64,000 nt of DNA, from the NCBI GenBank assembly GCA_033977485.1, contig CM066994.1, positions 46,897,155 through 46,961,154 on the forward strand, given 5' to 3'. A program made the translations under genes and the position numbers. This stretch comes from Hydrangea macrophylla (taxonomy: Eukaryota; Streptophyta; Magnoliopsida; Cornales; Hydrangeaceae). Positions 42,814-55,025 of this stretch are shown here, piece after piece (the first letter of the stretch is position 1; the number at the start of each line of letters is the position of its first letter). Under the pieces are notes generated by a model. That model worked only from the letters and a program-made list of their open reading frames with translations. It did not search any database and was not told the DNA's origin.

Positions 42814-42833
42814 TTTGGCACCGTCTGTGGGAA
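42814..42833 (+). other. Primer binding site of element II
   Basis: TTTGGCACCGTCTGTGGGAA directly after the 5' LTR; close to the TTGGCGCCGTCTGTGGGAA-type site common in Tat elements, with one changed base (CACC for CGCC). The tRNA was not identified. Confidence 0.7.
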
Positions 42834-42873
42834 AGACATAGTCTTCTCATCAACAAATTCATGACTGATCAAC

Positions 42874-43794
42874 ATGCCGCCGAAGACTGGTAAGAAAACC
42901 ATTGTTCCGACCGGTCAGGAGAACCCGCAGCTTTAGCAGCTGGCTGCCTCCATGACCACCGAACAGATAACGGCGGCACTGGCGCACCTACAAGGCTCAG
43001 ATGGCGCTGGTCACCACGGTAGATGAGCTACTATGCCTGGCCTTTCACAGTACTCTCAAGGGGCCAGCCGCATAGTGGTTCCATGCTTTAAAGCCCCGAA
43101 CGGTCGACAACTTCAAAGCCTCGACAAGCTGTTCATCAGCCAGTTCATCGGTATGCTCGACCGGTCGCAACCGGACACTCAGCTGCTGACCGTCAAGCAG
43201 CGTAAAGGGGAATCTTTGAGGGAATACGTGGACCGTTTTAACCAGCAAAGGGTCCTGATCCGCAATCTCAACGAAATGGCTGCAATTATGGCCTTCTGTT
43301 CGGGAGTTCAACACACCAAGGTTGCCACATCGTTCCATCGTGACCGACCGGCAACCCTGGTGGAGCTCTCAGAGAGGGTCGGGAAATACATAGATACTGA
43401 AGAATTCCTGAAGGCAAAGCGCGCCGGCCAGGCGGGAGACGAATCCCCAAAGGCCAAGCGCAAGCATGAAGGATTCGAGAAGGGCTCGGGAAAGAAGCCG
43501 AGGCAAGATCAGAAGGACGCCCGGGGTCAGCCCCCGATTGCTTTCACCCCACTTTCCCGGTCCATACAAGAAGTCATGGCTGCCGCGGAGGCACAGAGGT
43601 TGCTTCCGCAGCCAGCAAAGCTAAGAGCCCCGCCCGGTAAGAGGAACCGGGACAAATTATGCCACGACCACAGGGATCACGACCATGAAACGGAGGATTG
43701 CGTTAAATTAAAGATGGCAATAGAGAAGTTGATCGAGCAGGGACACCTCGCGGAGTTCGTCATAGCAGATAGACGACCCCTGCAGGACACCTGA
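42874..43794 (+). pseudogene. Element II gag, internally shortened
   Basis: An ATG at 42874 (MPPKTGKKT) starts a frame stopped by TAG near 42933. Gag homology resumes at 43033 in another register: LDKLFISQFIGMLDRS, GESLREYVDRFNQQRVLIRN, then PLSRSIQEVMAAAEAQRLLP and a CxxHRDHxHxTxxC zinc motif at about residue 214 of that segment, ending TGA 43792. The large N-terminal half normally ahead of LDKLFISQF in this lineage is missing, so most of the capsid part was deleted. Confidence 0.8.
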
Positions 43795-46700
43795 GCTCCC
43801 GATCAGCCACCACCACTTGGCCACATCCACGTGATCTCTGGAGGAACGTCAGGCGGAGGAGACTCACAGTCGGCACGGAAGCGGCATGCTCGGGCATCCC
43901 GGGCGGATGCCTGGCAGGTCCAATCCACCGGCTCCTCCCCAATCGATGTTCTAACATTCACATCCGACGACTTGCAGGGCATCCACTACCCCCATGATGA
44001 TCCGCTAGTAGTGACGCTTTCTATAGCCAACTATATGGTCCAGAGGGTGCTAGTGGACACAGGCAGCTCGTCCGACATTATGTTCACGTCGGCATTTGAT
44101 CAGCTTAGGATCTCCAAGGATCAGCTCCGGCCGGTCGCCACTCCCCTGGTTGGATTCAACGACTCCAGCACACAACCGCTCGGGACAATCGAGCTTCCAG
44201 TTCTCATGGGGACCTACCCTCAGCAGGCTTCCGTGGTGACCAATTTTGTGATCGTAGAAGCCCCGGTGGCCTACAATGTAATCCTTGGCAGGCCAACCCT
44301 CAACAAGGCCAGGGCGGTCGTCTCCACCTACAGCTTAACAATGAAGTTCCCAACTCCTCAGGGACCCGGATGCTTGCGTGGAGATCAGAATACTGCCCGG
44401 AGTTGTTACGTCAGCTCGTTACACCGGGGGGCAATCACGGAAACATTGAACATTCAGGAGATGGACCCCCAGGACCAGAGTGACACGATAGGTCCGATGG
44501 AAGAACTGGAAAAAGTGACGCTGGATCCCGAGTACGCGGACTGCACGGTCAGCATTGGTACCCTACTGGAGCCCTGTCTGAAGGAAAAACTGACTCAGTT
44601 CCTGAGACAAAATCAAGACGTTTTTGCTTAGAGTCATGAGGATATGCCCGGGATTGATCCCCGGGTAATGTCCCATCGTCTCAATGTCAGCCCGGATTGC
44701 CGCCCAGTCAAGCAAAAGAGAAGGGGCATGGCCCCCGAGAGACAGAAAGCAGTGAGTGAGGAGGTCGAGAAGCTCCTAAAGGCGAAGTCCATAGGAGAAG
44801 TCCACTACCCCGACTGGCTAGCCAATGTGGTTCTTGTCAAGAAAAGCAATGGGAAGTGGAGAATGTGCGTGGATTTCACCGACCTCAACAAGGCCTGCCC
44901 CAAGGATTGCTATCCACTGCCCAGGATAGATCTCCTTGTGGACTCCATGGCCGGCCACTCACTCCTCTCATTCATGGACGCCTACTCGGGGTACAACCAG
45001 ATCAGCATGTACCCCGGGGACGAAGAGAAGAGAGCATTCATCTCCAACCAGGGGACGTACTGCTACAAGGTTATGCCATTCGATCTCAAGAACGCCGGGG
45101 CTACCTACCAGCGCCTGGTCAACTATATGTTAAAAGACCTCATTGGAAAGTCTATGGAGGTGTATGTAGATGATCTGCTGGTCAAAAGCCGAGACGAGAC
45201 CGACCACCTCGAGCATCTGGCCGGGGCCTTCAGCATTTTGAGAAAATTCATGTTGAGGTTGAACCCGGCCAAATGCACCTTCGGTGTCTCGTGCGGGAAA
45301 TTCCTGGGCCACCTAGTCAGCAGACGGGGAATTGAGGCAAACCCCGAGAAGATCAAAGCCATCATCAACATGCAGTCGCCCAAAACAACGAAGGAAGTAC
45401 AGAGCCTAGCCGGACAGGTGGCCGCACTGAACAGATTTGTCTCCCGAGCTACCGACCGGTGCCTGCCATTCTTCAACATCCTCCGCAAAGCGTTCCAGTG
45501 GTTGGAAGAGTGTGAAGAGGCATTCCAGGAACTCAAGAAGTACCTGGCGTCCCCTCATCTCCTCTCAACACCCGTGCCGGGGGAACAATTATTTTTATAC
45601 TTGGCAGTCTCACCATCGGCGGTTAGCTCGGCACTTATTCGGGAAGAGCACAGGATATAGTTCCCAGTGTACTACACCAGCCGGGCATTACAGGGCGCAG
45701 AGAGCAGATACTCCCGCATTGAGAAACTGGCATTCGCCCTTATCACCTCGGCCCGAAGGCTCCGCCCATACTTTCAGGCCCATGCCATTGTGGTCCTCAT
45801 AGATCAACCTCTCCGCAGAATCCTCAACCGTCCAGACACGTCCGGGAGGCTCATCAAGTGGGCATTGGAATTGGAAGATTTTGAAGTGACCTACCGACCC
45901 CTGACAGCCATCAAAGGACAAGCCGTAGCAGACTTTTTGGTCGAGTTTACGTATCCCGAGGACCCGGTTGAAGAGTCTGAGCCTTCGGCCCTACCGCCGG
46001 GTTACACTTTGATATCCCTACCTGGGTACTGCACGTGGACGGTTCATCCAATCAGCAAGGCAGTGGGGCAGGAATCATCCTGACTACCCCCGACGGTATT
46101 CAGCTCGAATATGCACTAAGGTTTGGGTTCCGTGCCTCCAACAACGAAGCCGAATACGAAGCCCTCTTGGTCGGGTTATAGTTGGCCATCTCTATGAGTG
46201 CACAACATGTTCAGGGCTACAGTGACTCCCAGCTCAAGGTCAATCAGGTTAACCAAGAGTACGAAATGCGGGAAGACAGCATGGTAGCCTACTTGGCCCT
46301 TGTCCGAGCGGTTTCCAAGCAGCTCCGGGGATTCTCCATCACGCAGATACCCAGAGAAGAAAATACCAGAGCCGACCGGTTGGCTCGCCTTGCCTCGTCC
46401 TCTGAGTCAGACTTGCCCGGGATAAGGATACAATACCTACCCGAGCCAAGTGTGATCAACTCAGAGGGCATGGAGGTAGACCCTGTCACTCTGGAACCCA
46501 GCTGGATGGACCCGCTCGTGACATTCTTGATGACGGGGACTCTACCAGACGACAAAGAAGAAGCCCACTGGGTATATACCGGGCAGCGTGATATCATCTT
46601 CTCGACGGCATCCTCTACAAGAGGGGATTCACTATCCCATACCTCCGCTGTGTTCACCCTGCGCAAGTCCAAGCAATACTGTTCAAAATCCACGAAGGTG

Positions 46701-47737
46701 TGTGCGGGAACCACATCGGAGGCCGGGCACTCTCCAGAAAGGCCGTATTGCAAGGTTACTACTGGCCAACCATGGCTTGGGATTCCCAAGAGTACGTCCG
46801 AAGGTGTGACAAGTGCCAACAATACTCTTCCATGATCAACTGACCAGGAGAGCTCCAGACACCAATCCACAGCCCCTGGCCGTTCGCCCAGTGGGGTATC
46901 GACATTGTCGGTCCCCTGCCGATGGGAAGAGGATAGGTCAAATTTACCGTGATAGCCGATGATTACTTCACCAAATGGGCAGAGGCCGAGCCCTTGGCGA
47001 TGATAACCGAATGGAAGATGGAGAGCTTTGTGGAAAAGAATATTCTCAATCGGTTCGGCATTCCCCGGGTCCTGGTCAGTGACAACGGTAGACAATTTGA
47101 CACCCCTATCTTCAGGTAATTCTGTTCGGGCTACAAGATACTGAATCATTACTCCTCGCCCGAGCACCCACAAGCCAACGGTCAAGCCGAGGTAACCAAT
47201 CGAACAATCTTGCAATCAATCAAAACGAGGCTTGAAGACGCCAAAGGACTGTGGGCTGAAGAGCTACCAACCCTCCTGTGGGCCTACCGCACTACACCCC
47301 GAGCGGCAATAGGCAAGACGCCGTTCTCTTTAACCTACGAATTTAAAACGGTGGTTCCCATAGAGCTCGGGTTACCTACGTATCGGGTGGCCAACTTCAG
47401 TGCGCCGGATAACGAAGAAGCTCTCCAGTCAGAACTGGATCTGGTGGAGGAAAGGAGAGACCAAGCCTACCTAAAGATGGCAGCCTACAAACAACGGGTT
47501 TCTCGATACTACAATAGCAAGGTGAAGCACCGCAGTTTTCAAGTCGGAGACCTCGTCCTCAAGGCAGTGAACCAGTCTACCCGAATCCCGAGCCATGAGA
47601 AATTGGGGCCAAACTAGGAAGGCCCATATAAAGTAACCCGGGTCAACCGACCGGGAACATACTGGCTGCAGAGCATGGACGGGCACGATCTCTCTCATCC
47701 TTGGAATGTGCAACACCTCCGCAAGTATTATCAATAG
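43795..47737 (+). pseudogene. Element II pol, degenerate
   Basis: Segments in order: protease VLVDTGSSSDIMF (near 44049) with NVILGRPTLNKA; stop TAG 44629; reverse transcriptase MCVDFTDLNKACPKDCYPLP and YVDD (near 45164); stop TAG 45658; RNase H YYTSRALQGAESRYSRIEKL; a frameshift near 46015; archaeal-type RNase H LHVDGSSN ... NEAEYEALLVGL, stop, ENTRADRLARLAS; another frameshift near 46590; integrase HEGVCGNHIGGRALSRK, CDKCQQYS, WGIDIVGPL, VSDNGRQFD, GQAEVTNRT with three more stops; C-terminal FQVGDLVLKA and LRKYYQ ending TAG 47735. No segment could produce an active polyprotein. Confidence 0.9.
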
Positions 47738-47886
47738 CATTTGCCAACGGGAATTTAGTATTGGTAGAGAAATTTGTTTTTGTAGCTCTGATTGAGCAAC
47801 CATTATAAATTTTTGTTTTTAAATAAAATTGAAAAGTTTACCTTGGAAATTTACTCCTGTCAGTACACCGTGCAATGCTCAAAAGA

Positions 47887-47993
47887 CCTCGGGCCTAACC
47901 CCGAGGCACCAAAGACCTTGGGCCTAACCCCAAGGCACAAAAGACCTCGGGCCTAACCCCGAGGCACCAAAGACCTTGGGCCTAACCCCGAGG
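47887..47993 (+). repeat. 29-base tandem hairpins in element II
   Basis: Four 20-base hairpins start at 47887, 47916, 47945 and 47974, an exact 29-base period. Units 1 and 3 have CCTCGGG...CCCGAGG; unit 2 has CCTTGGG...CCCAAGG, a compensatory pair change; unit 4 is mixed (CCTTGGG...CCCGAGG). All share the loop CCTAA-type centre. A degraded fifth copy follows at 48003. Confidence 0.9.
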
Positions 47994-48825
47994 CACTAAA
48001 AAGACCTTAAGCTCCGAACCCAGGCACAAAAGGACCCTGCAACCACCCATGTTCCAGGTCAGTTTCCTCTGGTCGCTCCTCAACACGCCCCCGCCTTCAC
48101 AGGACGCTCGGGGGCAAGGGGATACTAGACCTAAAAAGGAAATTACTTAAAGCTTCGCTTAGGTCCAGCCGACGACGGGGCTAAACCCCTAGGTGGCCGA
48201 CGATGGCAAGCTTCAAAGGACCCTACAACCACACATGTTCCAGGTCGGTTTCCTACGGCCACTCACTCATGCACTCCCGCCTTAGCAAAATGCTTGGGGG
48301 GCAGGGGAAGATTAGGCCAAAATAGGGAATCACACCGGTCACTAAAAGAACTTGGAAGATATTCCTAAGTACTTATAGTGATCAGAGATAATATCCCGGA
48401 TGGTAAAACAGGATACACCTATGATACACCAGGACATCCCTGACGGTAATACAGGGTATTCCTATAATACACCGGGCGATCCCGGACGCTAAATAGGACC
48501 AGTTCCTACAGCACTGCTAAACAGGACCAGTTCCTACAACACTCCGGGCAATTACCCTTTAAAAAGGTCAGCAAGACTAGGTGTTCTACTAGTTACGGTC
48601 CTAAAACATTTGCTAAGGCAGGGGTTTGGTCGCCCAAAATCGAGTGGATATTAGCAATTAAAAGCAGGCACAGTGCAGAAAAAGAAACAGTTAATGGAAA
48701 GGAAGGTTGACCTCGAGGGCCTTTTCATTAATTAAAAAAGTGAACTGTACAAAGCCTGGGGGGCAGTTGCAGTAGCCTCCCCAAAAAGAAAAAGAAAACT
48801 ACAACAAAAATAAAAAGAAAAAAAA
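47994..48825. other. Element II 3' region between pol and the antisense gene
   Basis: No gene. It holds two direct copies of a block with GGACCCT(G/A)CAACCAC, CATGTTCCAGGTC and GCTYGGGGG (48033-48120 and 48218-48305), and short repeats ATCCCGGA(T/C)GGTAA(A/T)ACAGG (48390-48480) and AGGACCAGTTCCTACA (48487, 48521). Confidence 0.75.
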
Positions 48826-51007
48826 CTAGTCTACCACTACCACTTCTTCCTCCTCAGCAGCCTGCTCATCAACGGAGGGGTCCCCAGCCGGTACAGCTTC
48901 AACGACGACCTCGGCTTCAGCGGCGACCTCGGCTTCAGCGGCGACCTCGGAGTTAGCCTGGCCTTCTTTCCAATAACTGGACTCGGCCCAGGAGTACCCG
49001 GACAGATCTCAGTCAGGGTGGTCAGTAACAGCCCGCTTCGCCAGGTTAGCGTAGCCCGTAAGGAACCCTGCCTCGAACTCTTCTTTAGCTTCCTTGGCTT
49101 CAGCCTCCCGAGCAGCAGTAAGCTCTAAAAGCGTGGCCGTCATAGCTGCCAGGTCCTTCTCGGTAGAGATCTTCCCAGACTCCGAGGCTGCAACCTTGGC
49201 CTCTGCAATCCTCTCGACGGTGACCCTTCCGGCCTCCGGAGCCGCAGCCTTGGCCTCTGCAGCCTTCCGAGCAGCCCGCTCGATTGACAAGGAATCACGG
49301 ACCTCCCCCAGCTCCAGGGTGGTTGCCCGGGATCTTTTTTCCTCCACGGTGAGGGCAAACTCCACGGACTCCCGAGCAGCCCTCTCCATGGAAAGGTTAG
49401 CCTCAACATTGGCCAACCTCTCAGTAACGCCGGGAAGGGTGGTCTCGGCCCCGGCCGCAAGACATCCAATCTACAAGAATAAGACGATGTCAGTGTATGC
49501 ATGGAGAAAAAGCGAAGGTTCACACTGCAAATAGGCTTACCATGTGGTTGATGCCGTACAGCCAACCGATGATGGCCTCGAGGCTCAGCAGGCTGCACTT
49601 ATCAATCTGGCTCTACAGTAGCCCGGGTCGTACCCTTCCGCGGACGTCGTCGACCGTCTTGACCTCCGGCCTCGAAGAGGGGCCCGCACGAGCCTCCTCC
49701 ATGGTCGGGAAGGAGACCCCGGACGGTCTGGCAGCAGGAGGTGGTGGTGGTGCAGCAATTGTTACCATGGGCATTGAGGTAGCAGCCGCCTCCCTCTCAG
49801 CCCGGATGGATATCCCCCGGGAAATCCTTTTCAGGGGCTGGCCCACGTTGGGATTCGGCTTCTTCCTCTTTTGGCCAGCCCGGGTCATCAGAGCCGCCTC
49901 CTTCTCCTTCAACGCTGCCGCATTCTTAGGAGCCATTTTTGCAAAACCAGGAGCATGTCTGAATTCAACAGTGTAAAGAAACCTGGACGGTCAAAAAATT
50001 GTATTTACCAGGGATAATTGCCAAGAGAATGGGAGCTGTAAATCCCTGGGGCTTGTAAGAGATCTTCGGGCTCCCCGACCGGGTTAGCACCTTGTAAATA
50101 TCAGTTGGGTCCTCCACCAGAGACAAGACCCGCACTTGGAGCTCGTCGGGAAGACTCGGCGGGTCCACTGATCCCACTGCAAGACAAATGCACCAACGGG
50201 TTAGTCAAGGCAAAGTAAAGAAACTAAGCAAGAAAGGAAGGGTGCTTGGGCTTACTCCTCAGCTTCCCCGCCTAGGAGGTCCTCAGCTGAATACCTGGCG
50301 CCTTCTCACACAGACTCAGGGCGGACACTTGGAAGATTTTCTTCTTCCATCCCTTATTGTTGCTCGGGCAGTTAACAATTATCTTCCGCCCCTGCCTGGC
50401 CCCGAGCGAGAAGAAACTGGCCTCCCCGTGAACCTGGAAAGACCGGTGGGTCCAGAAGAACTCCTGTAATGTGGGCTCATATCCGAGGACTTGGGGCCAC
50501 AAGAAGATGCACCCCATTAGGTATCGCCAACCATTCAAAGCAAGTTGCCCAGGAGAGATCCCGAGGTAGATGAGCGCGTCCCGGGCAATTGGGTGAAGAG
50601 GCAAGCAAAGGCCCGCCATGAAAGCATCCTCGTACAAGGTGATGAAGCCCGACTCGTGGAAGTGAGCTCCCGCCATCGTGCACGGCAAGAGAAAAGGGAC
50701 CGGGAAGTTCATACCTGTCCCTGATCCGGTCCAAATCGGGGCCGCGCAGAATACTAACGATGGACTCACACGCGAAGACGACCCCGGGGCTGTTCGGTAC
50801 AAACCCCTCGTCGCCTGACCCCCGAGACGTCGAGGCTACGGGAGAATCCCGACGTGTTTCCTCGTGAAATGCCCGGGCAGGTATTATTCCCTCACTATGC
50901 TGGTCAGAGGGGGCCAGAGAAGGAGGGCCTGGGCTTGTGCTCATGGACCCTGACCGCACCTGCTCGTCTTCCGACCGGGACGACGAGTTAAAATTTGAAT
51001 GGCACAT
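48826..51007 (-). pseudogene. Antisense multi-exon gene of element II, broken
   Basis: On the minus strand an ATG at 51007 (MCHSNFNSSSRSEDEQ) opens a serine-rich N-terminus, then a globular segment (TLYEDAFMAGLCLPLHP, GQLALNGWRYLMGCIFLWP) that resembles the plant 'putative gypsy type transposon' family (PF04195-like). A one-base frameshift lies near 50707, another between 50280 and 50350. Probable introns follow: donor GTAAGC near 50256, acceptor TTGCAG before 50177; donor GTAAAT near 50006; a lysine-rich segment from 49936 with a stop at 49613; donor GTAAGC near 49540, acceptor TTGTAG before 49472; then a long alanine/glutamate coiled coil with a stop near 49009 and an acidic tail ending TAG 48826. 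Unrelated in sequence to the PMD gene of element I but in the same place. Confidence 0.65.
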
Positions 51008-51849
51008 GACTAAGTTTATGGAAGACTGAGGGGATAGACGACCTAAGAATGGGTCAAGAACTCCTAACCTGATGTACAGAGGAGGTAGATCTAACAACCT
51101 GAAGGGCAGGTCGTACAAGACTCTAGAAGAAAGATAACTCTCTCTCAAGACTGTCCCGGGAGAACCCGTTCGGTCAAATTGCTCTAGCGTACCCCTGGAT
51201 TGAAAGAAATGACAAAACCTAAAGAAGAAGAAATCACAAGCTCGTTCTAGCCTAAGTGGGTTCACTCCCTCCAGCTTTGTTCAGATAAGAAAAATAGAAT
51301 GAAGAACTGAAGACAGGAAGGAAGGACTTATAAGGTTTAGCGCAAAAAAGAGGTCGGGAATCTTGCTCGAGAGTCTTGTATGCTCTCAAAACCGCTTGGT
51401 AATCCTCTCAGTTGACAGCAGGAACTGAAGAAACGAACAAGTGTTTCTTATATAGAAGTAGCGGACGATCTAGATCAACCAAATCCAACGGCTCAAGAAT
51501 TTTCCCGCCAAGAGTCGCTGACAACTGTCACCTCGGGCACGTGAAGGGTCGTCTCAAAAGATGTGTGCATTAAATGCGTGACGTGACGGTCCGGTTACCA
51601 CGCGACTATTCGGTTACATCCGAACTGACTCCGCTGAACCCTGACCAGGCCAACTACTCCCTGACACGTGGCAATACCCACATCCGAGCTCCTACCCCTA
51701 CCGGTCGATTACTCCACTGGGTGACCTGGAGTGTGGACCCCATCCCGAGCAGCATTCCCGGAGGACATCCGGACGGTTTCCAAGAAGCTACTGATTTTCG
51801 AATCCTCACCCGATGACGTATCCAGTCAGTTCCAAAAATGGGGGGCAGC
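51008..51849. other. Element II 3' end, possible antisense promoter side, and polypurine tract
   Basis: Upstream region of the antisense gene; the minus strand stays open to 51265 without known homology. GGTTTCTTATATAGAAG near 51445-51460 gives a TATA-like site in either orientation. AAAAATGGGGGGCAGC (51834-51849) before the 3' LTR is the polypurine tract. Confidence 0.6.
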
Positions 51850-52436
51850 TGATATGTCCAAAATAATCTAGTCATGAAGCCAGTCTGCCACGTCACCAAG
51901 AGGTGTCGGTTATTCCGGTAAGGGCGCCCACAGCCAAGCATTCCCGGGGTGTTCACTCAGATCGGGCGGTTCGTGTCAACAGGCCGGGCATGACGGTCGC
52001 GGCGTCCCGCGATCCCGATCTGTCCAGCAGTTTCCTAAACATACTACAAGACTGCAAGATGGAATGTGGCAGTTTCCTAAACCACTTAAGAAACTTTCCC
52101 CAAATTATGCCAATCTAATTAACTTACAATGTAAGGGTGGACTCTTGCATCTATAAAAGAGCCCGCCTACCCTCTCTAAGGGGATCGGAAACATAATTCT
52201 ATAAGCTTACAAGCATACAACAGAGAACTCACCATCAATACGCCTATACCCGGCCGGTATTACTGGTAGTGCCGCCCATCTTTGTTGGCTCAACAGGCCC
52301 GCCGGTGATCTGCTAGTGAGAGCGCACAGACGCAACCGTGGACGTAGGTCACCTCGTTAACGGGACTGAACCACATACAAATTGTTCTTGTCTTATTTTC
52401 TCTCTAAACTCTTCTTACCAGTTTTAGGCAGCATCA
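51850..52436 (+). mobile_element. 3' LTR of element II
   Basis: 587 bases, TGATATGTCC to GGCAGCATCA, then TSD AAATA. TATA-like CTATAAAAG at 52151. Confidence 0.94.
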
Positions 52437-52743
52437 AAATATAATATCATAATATAATAAATATTAAAATATAATATTGTAGAATATTAAAAGTTTAATA
52501 AAAGCACTTAAAACTATTTTACATAATATAAAATTAATTAAGAAACTAATAATTAATTACTTATTAACTATATACCATACAATACACTAATGCATCACAC
52601 CCTAGAAAATCCAATATGGAACTTCTTCTTCACGTTGAAGAACACAGTCGCGTCTATATATATGTATTACGTATATATACGAAAAATCTATATAAACTTC
52701 AAATGATCATAACTCTCTAACTTCTTGACGAAATTCAGCAAAC

Positions 52744-54145
52744 TGATACGCGGAAAATTGATATCTTGTCATGCATGCATTTAGGCAGTAGTTAATTTCC
52801 ATTTACTCTGTAATAAACATAATCCCCAGGTTAATAGGCATGATTGCATGATTCCATGCTCTGTTTTAAATGCATCAGTTTCACTTGAAATAAGGCATGA
52901 TTCCATTGCATGCATTAGTAAGGCTTATATATAGCCAAATATGTTGAGCTAGCGGGATCATAAAATGCTAATATAAGACTTTCTTCTCCTATCTTGCTTC
53001 CTCTCTCTTTATATGGTTTTAACCATATCAGTGGTATCAGAGCTGTAAGATCTTATTGACACCTGTGGGAAATCCGACACTGAGTTTCGCAATGAAGTTA
53101 TCGAAATTTTAGCTCGCCACGAGTCGAGTTTCGACCAAATTAACAACACCCTTCAATTGGTCCTTACCAAATTGCAGGCTCTACGCGTGACTCGCACCCA
53201 AACCATGTCCCTGATATAGTCGATGTTAACCCAATTACCCCGGCAAAACTTTCTGCCACGATCACCCCAACCGTTCGACCACTTGTGCAACCAATTCAAT
53301 ACCGCCCTTCAATTGGTCCTTATCGAATTGCATGCCCTACGAATCACTCGTACCCAACATCCTATCCTTGAGATGGCCAATATTAACCCATTCGCCACTG
53401 GCGAGTCTTCCCACAACACTCGCCCCAAAGAAGGACATCGCCCACTCACCAACCACCACCCACCCCCCTTTCAACCTCAAATTATCTTTTCCCAAATTCA
53501 CTGGTGACGAACCCACTGGTTGGACACATTGGGCTGAACAACAATTTGAGTTCCAGAATGTTGCTCTCAAACAGAGCACCCACACTCAGCAAGCCATGCA
53601 AGAAAAAGGCAAGGTTAGTGATTACAATATCTTGGTTTTGCTGGACTCAACCAGTACACACTTCTTTGAACAAATTTTCAAAAGGGAAGTTTGTGATCCC
53701 GTCATTGTGAAGGTGGCCAGAGGAGAGTTAGCTAGTCAAGACAAGTGTAAAGGGATTAAAATTGTGGTCAAGAATTGGGATCCTGGTGGACTTACGAATT
53801 TTCATTTTGATTGGACTTCAACCTTGTGGACAAGGTTGATTTTATGGAAGAAGCATTGATACGCGCAAAATTGATATCTTGCCATGCATGCATTTAGGCA
53901 ATAGTCAATTTCCATTTACTCTGTAATGAACATAATCCCCAGGTAAATAGGCATGATTGCATGATTCCATGCTCTATTTTAAATGCATCAGTTTCACTTG
54001 TAATTAGGCATGATTCCATTGCATGCATTAGTAAGGCTTATATATAGGCAAATATGTTGAGCTATCGGGATCATAAAATGCTAATATAAGACTTTCTTCT
54101 CCTATCTTGCTTCCTCTCTCTCTTTATACGGTTTTAACCATATCA
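52744..54145 (+). mobile_element. Small LTR retrotransposon derivative (element III, 1.4 kb)
   Basis: LTRs of 287 (52744-53030) and 289 bases (53857-54145), both TGATACGCG...TATCA, with exact TSD CAAAC (52739-52743, 54146-54150). Met-tRNA-type primer site TGGTATCAGAGCTG at 53032-53045. The 826-base interior keeps only gag and protease scraps, so it is a non-autonomous deletion derivative that would need helper proteins. ACCTTGTGGACAAGGTT (53820-53836), a hairpin often seen near the 3' end of plant Ty3/gypsy interiors, precedes the 3' LTR. Confidence 0.9.
53332..53859 (+). pseudogene. Element III gag-protease deletion fusion (175 codons)
   Basis: The frame has FNLKLSFPKFTGDEPTGW and AEQQFEFQNVA, the start of a Ty3/gypsy gag, followed after some 25 residues by ILVLLDSTSTHFFEQI, a protease active-site region where the usual D(S/T)G reads DST, so the catalytic glycine is lost. 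Most of gag and all of pol are missing. The stop lies inside the 3' LTR. Whether this short frame is translated is unknown; I treat it as a remnant. Confidence 0.7.
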
Positions 54146-54766
54146 CAAACCTTAAGTCAAAATTGAGTGCCTCCACGAGCCCAATCCAACGCTATAAGTC
54201 TAGGGACTAAATTCTTAGCAGTTTGCTAAAAAAATGGGAAAAACAGAAAGAGGACATAACTTTAATGCTCCGTTCGTCGCGGTGCAAAATAGTTGTTGCG
54301 AACTATTTCAACCGGGTCTTAATGGGGTCCTAATCTACCATATCTTATTCACGGAATACGTTTTCGTTAACGTTTACGTAACGTCATGTTTTTAAGCTTT
54401 TGTGGTGTCAAACTGAAATTATAAGTTTTTGGACACTGTGATGTCCGTTCCTTAAGTCACAAATTATCTAAATGATAATACGAGTGAGTTAGTAAACTCA
54501 CTTGATAGGTATGATGGCTTAATTTCAAGGCACTAGGCTCCGAGCAGTTTCAGGGGTGGTGACGGGTGGTCTCGGCAATGGCTTTTTCTTCTCCTCTTTC
54601 CTTCCCCCACATCAGTTCTTCCTCTCTCTTTTTCTCTTGGTTTCAGTGTTCAAGTGAAGAAGAGGGAGGGGTTGTGGGGGGTATATATAGGGGTGAGAGG
54701 GAAACATGGAGGTGTGGTCTTGAGAGGACAACTCTCTCTGTCCCCCTCTCTCTCTCTCTGCCCGAT

Positions 54767-55025
54767 TGTATATATATAAACAAATTATATATTATATATA
54801 TTATATACATAGTACACACTACACTTATATTATATATACATAAACACAACACTCATGCATAACACATAACACAACACAACACTCAACATGCACAACACCA
54901 TACCATTTCATTGCCAGGCCAACACATATACACACACAACACACACTGCACATGTACACACACTGTGCACTCTCCCTTTTCCTCTCTCGGCATACACAAC
55001 ACACATACATACACGCACATATACA
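54767..55025. repeat. TA- and CA-rich low-complexity tract
   Basis: Runs of TATATA then ACACAAC/CACACA sequence inside solo LTR C. Open stretches here in either strand are compositional. Confidence 0.9.

Larger units (their letters stand above)
42218..52436 (+). mobile_element. Tat-lineage LTR retrotransposon (element II), degenerate
   Basis: LTRs at 42218-42812 and 51850-52436, exact TSD AAATA (42213-42217 and 52437-52441). A Tat-type primer site, a gag zinc motif HDHRDHDHETEDC, protease, reverse transcriptase with YVDD, RNase H, a second archaeal-type RNase H and integrase are recognisable on the plus strand but broken by many stops and frameshifts. A broken multi-exon gene lies antisense before the 3' LTR. 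The organisation resembles Retand/RIRE2-type members. Confidence 0.92.

Noticed and set aside
53032..53045. tRNA-like sequence
   Set aside because: Only the short complement of a tRNA 3' end; it is a primer binding site, with no cloverleaf. The same holds for 1674-1686.
54643..55010. Small frames on the minus strand (Cys/Tyr/Val-rich)
   Set aside because: Translations of CA- and TA-rich low-complexity DNA.
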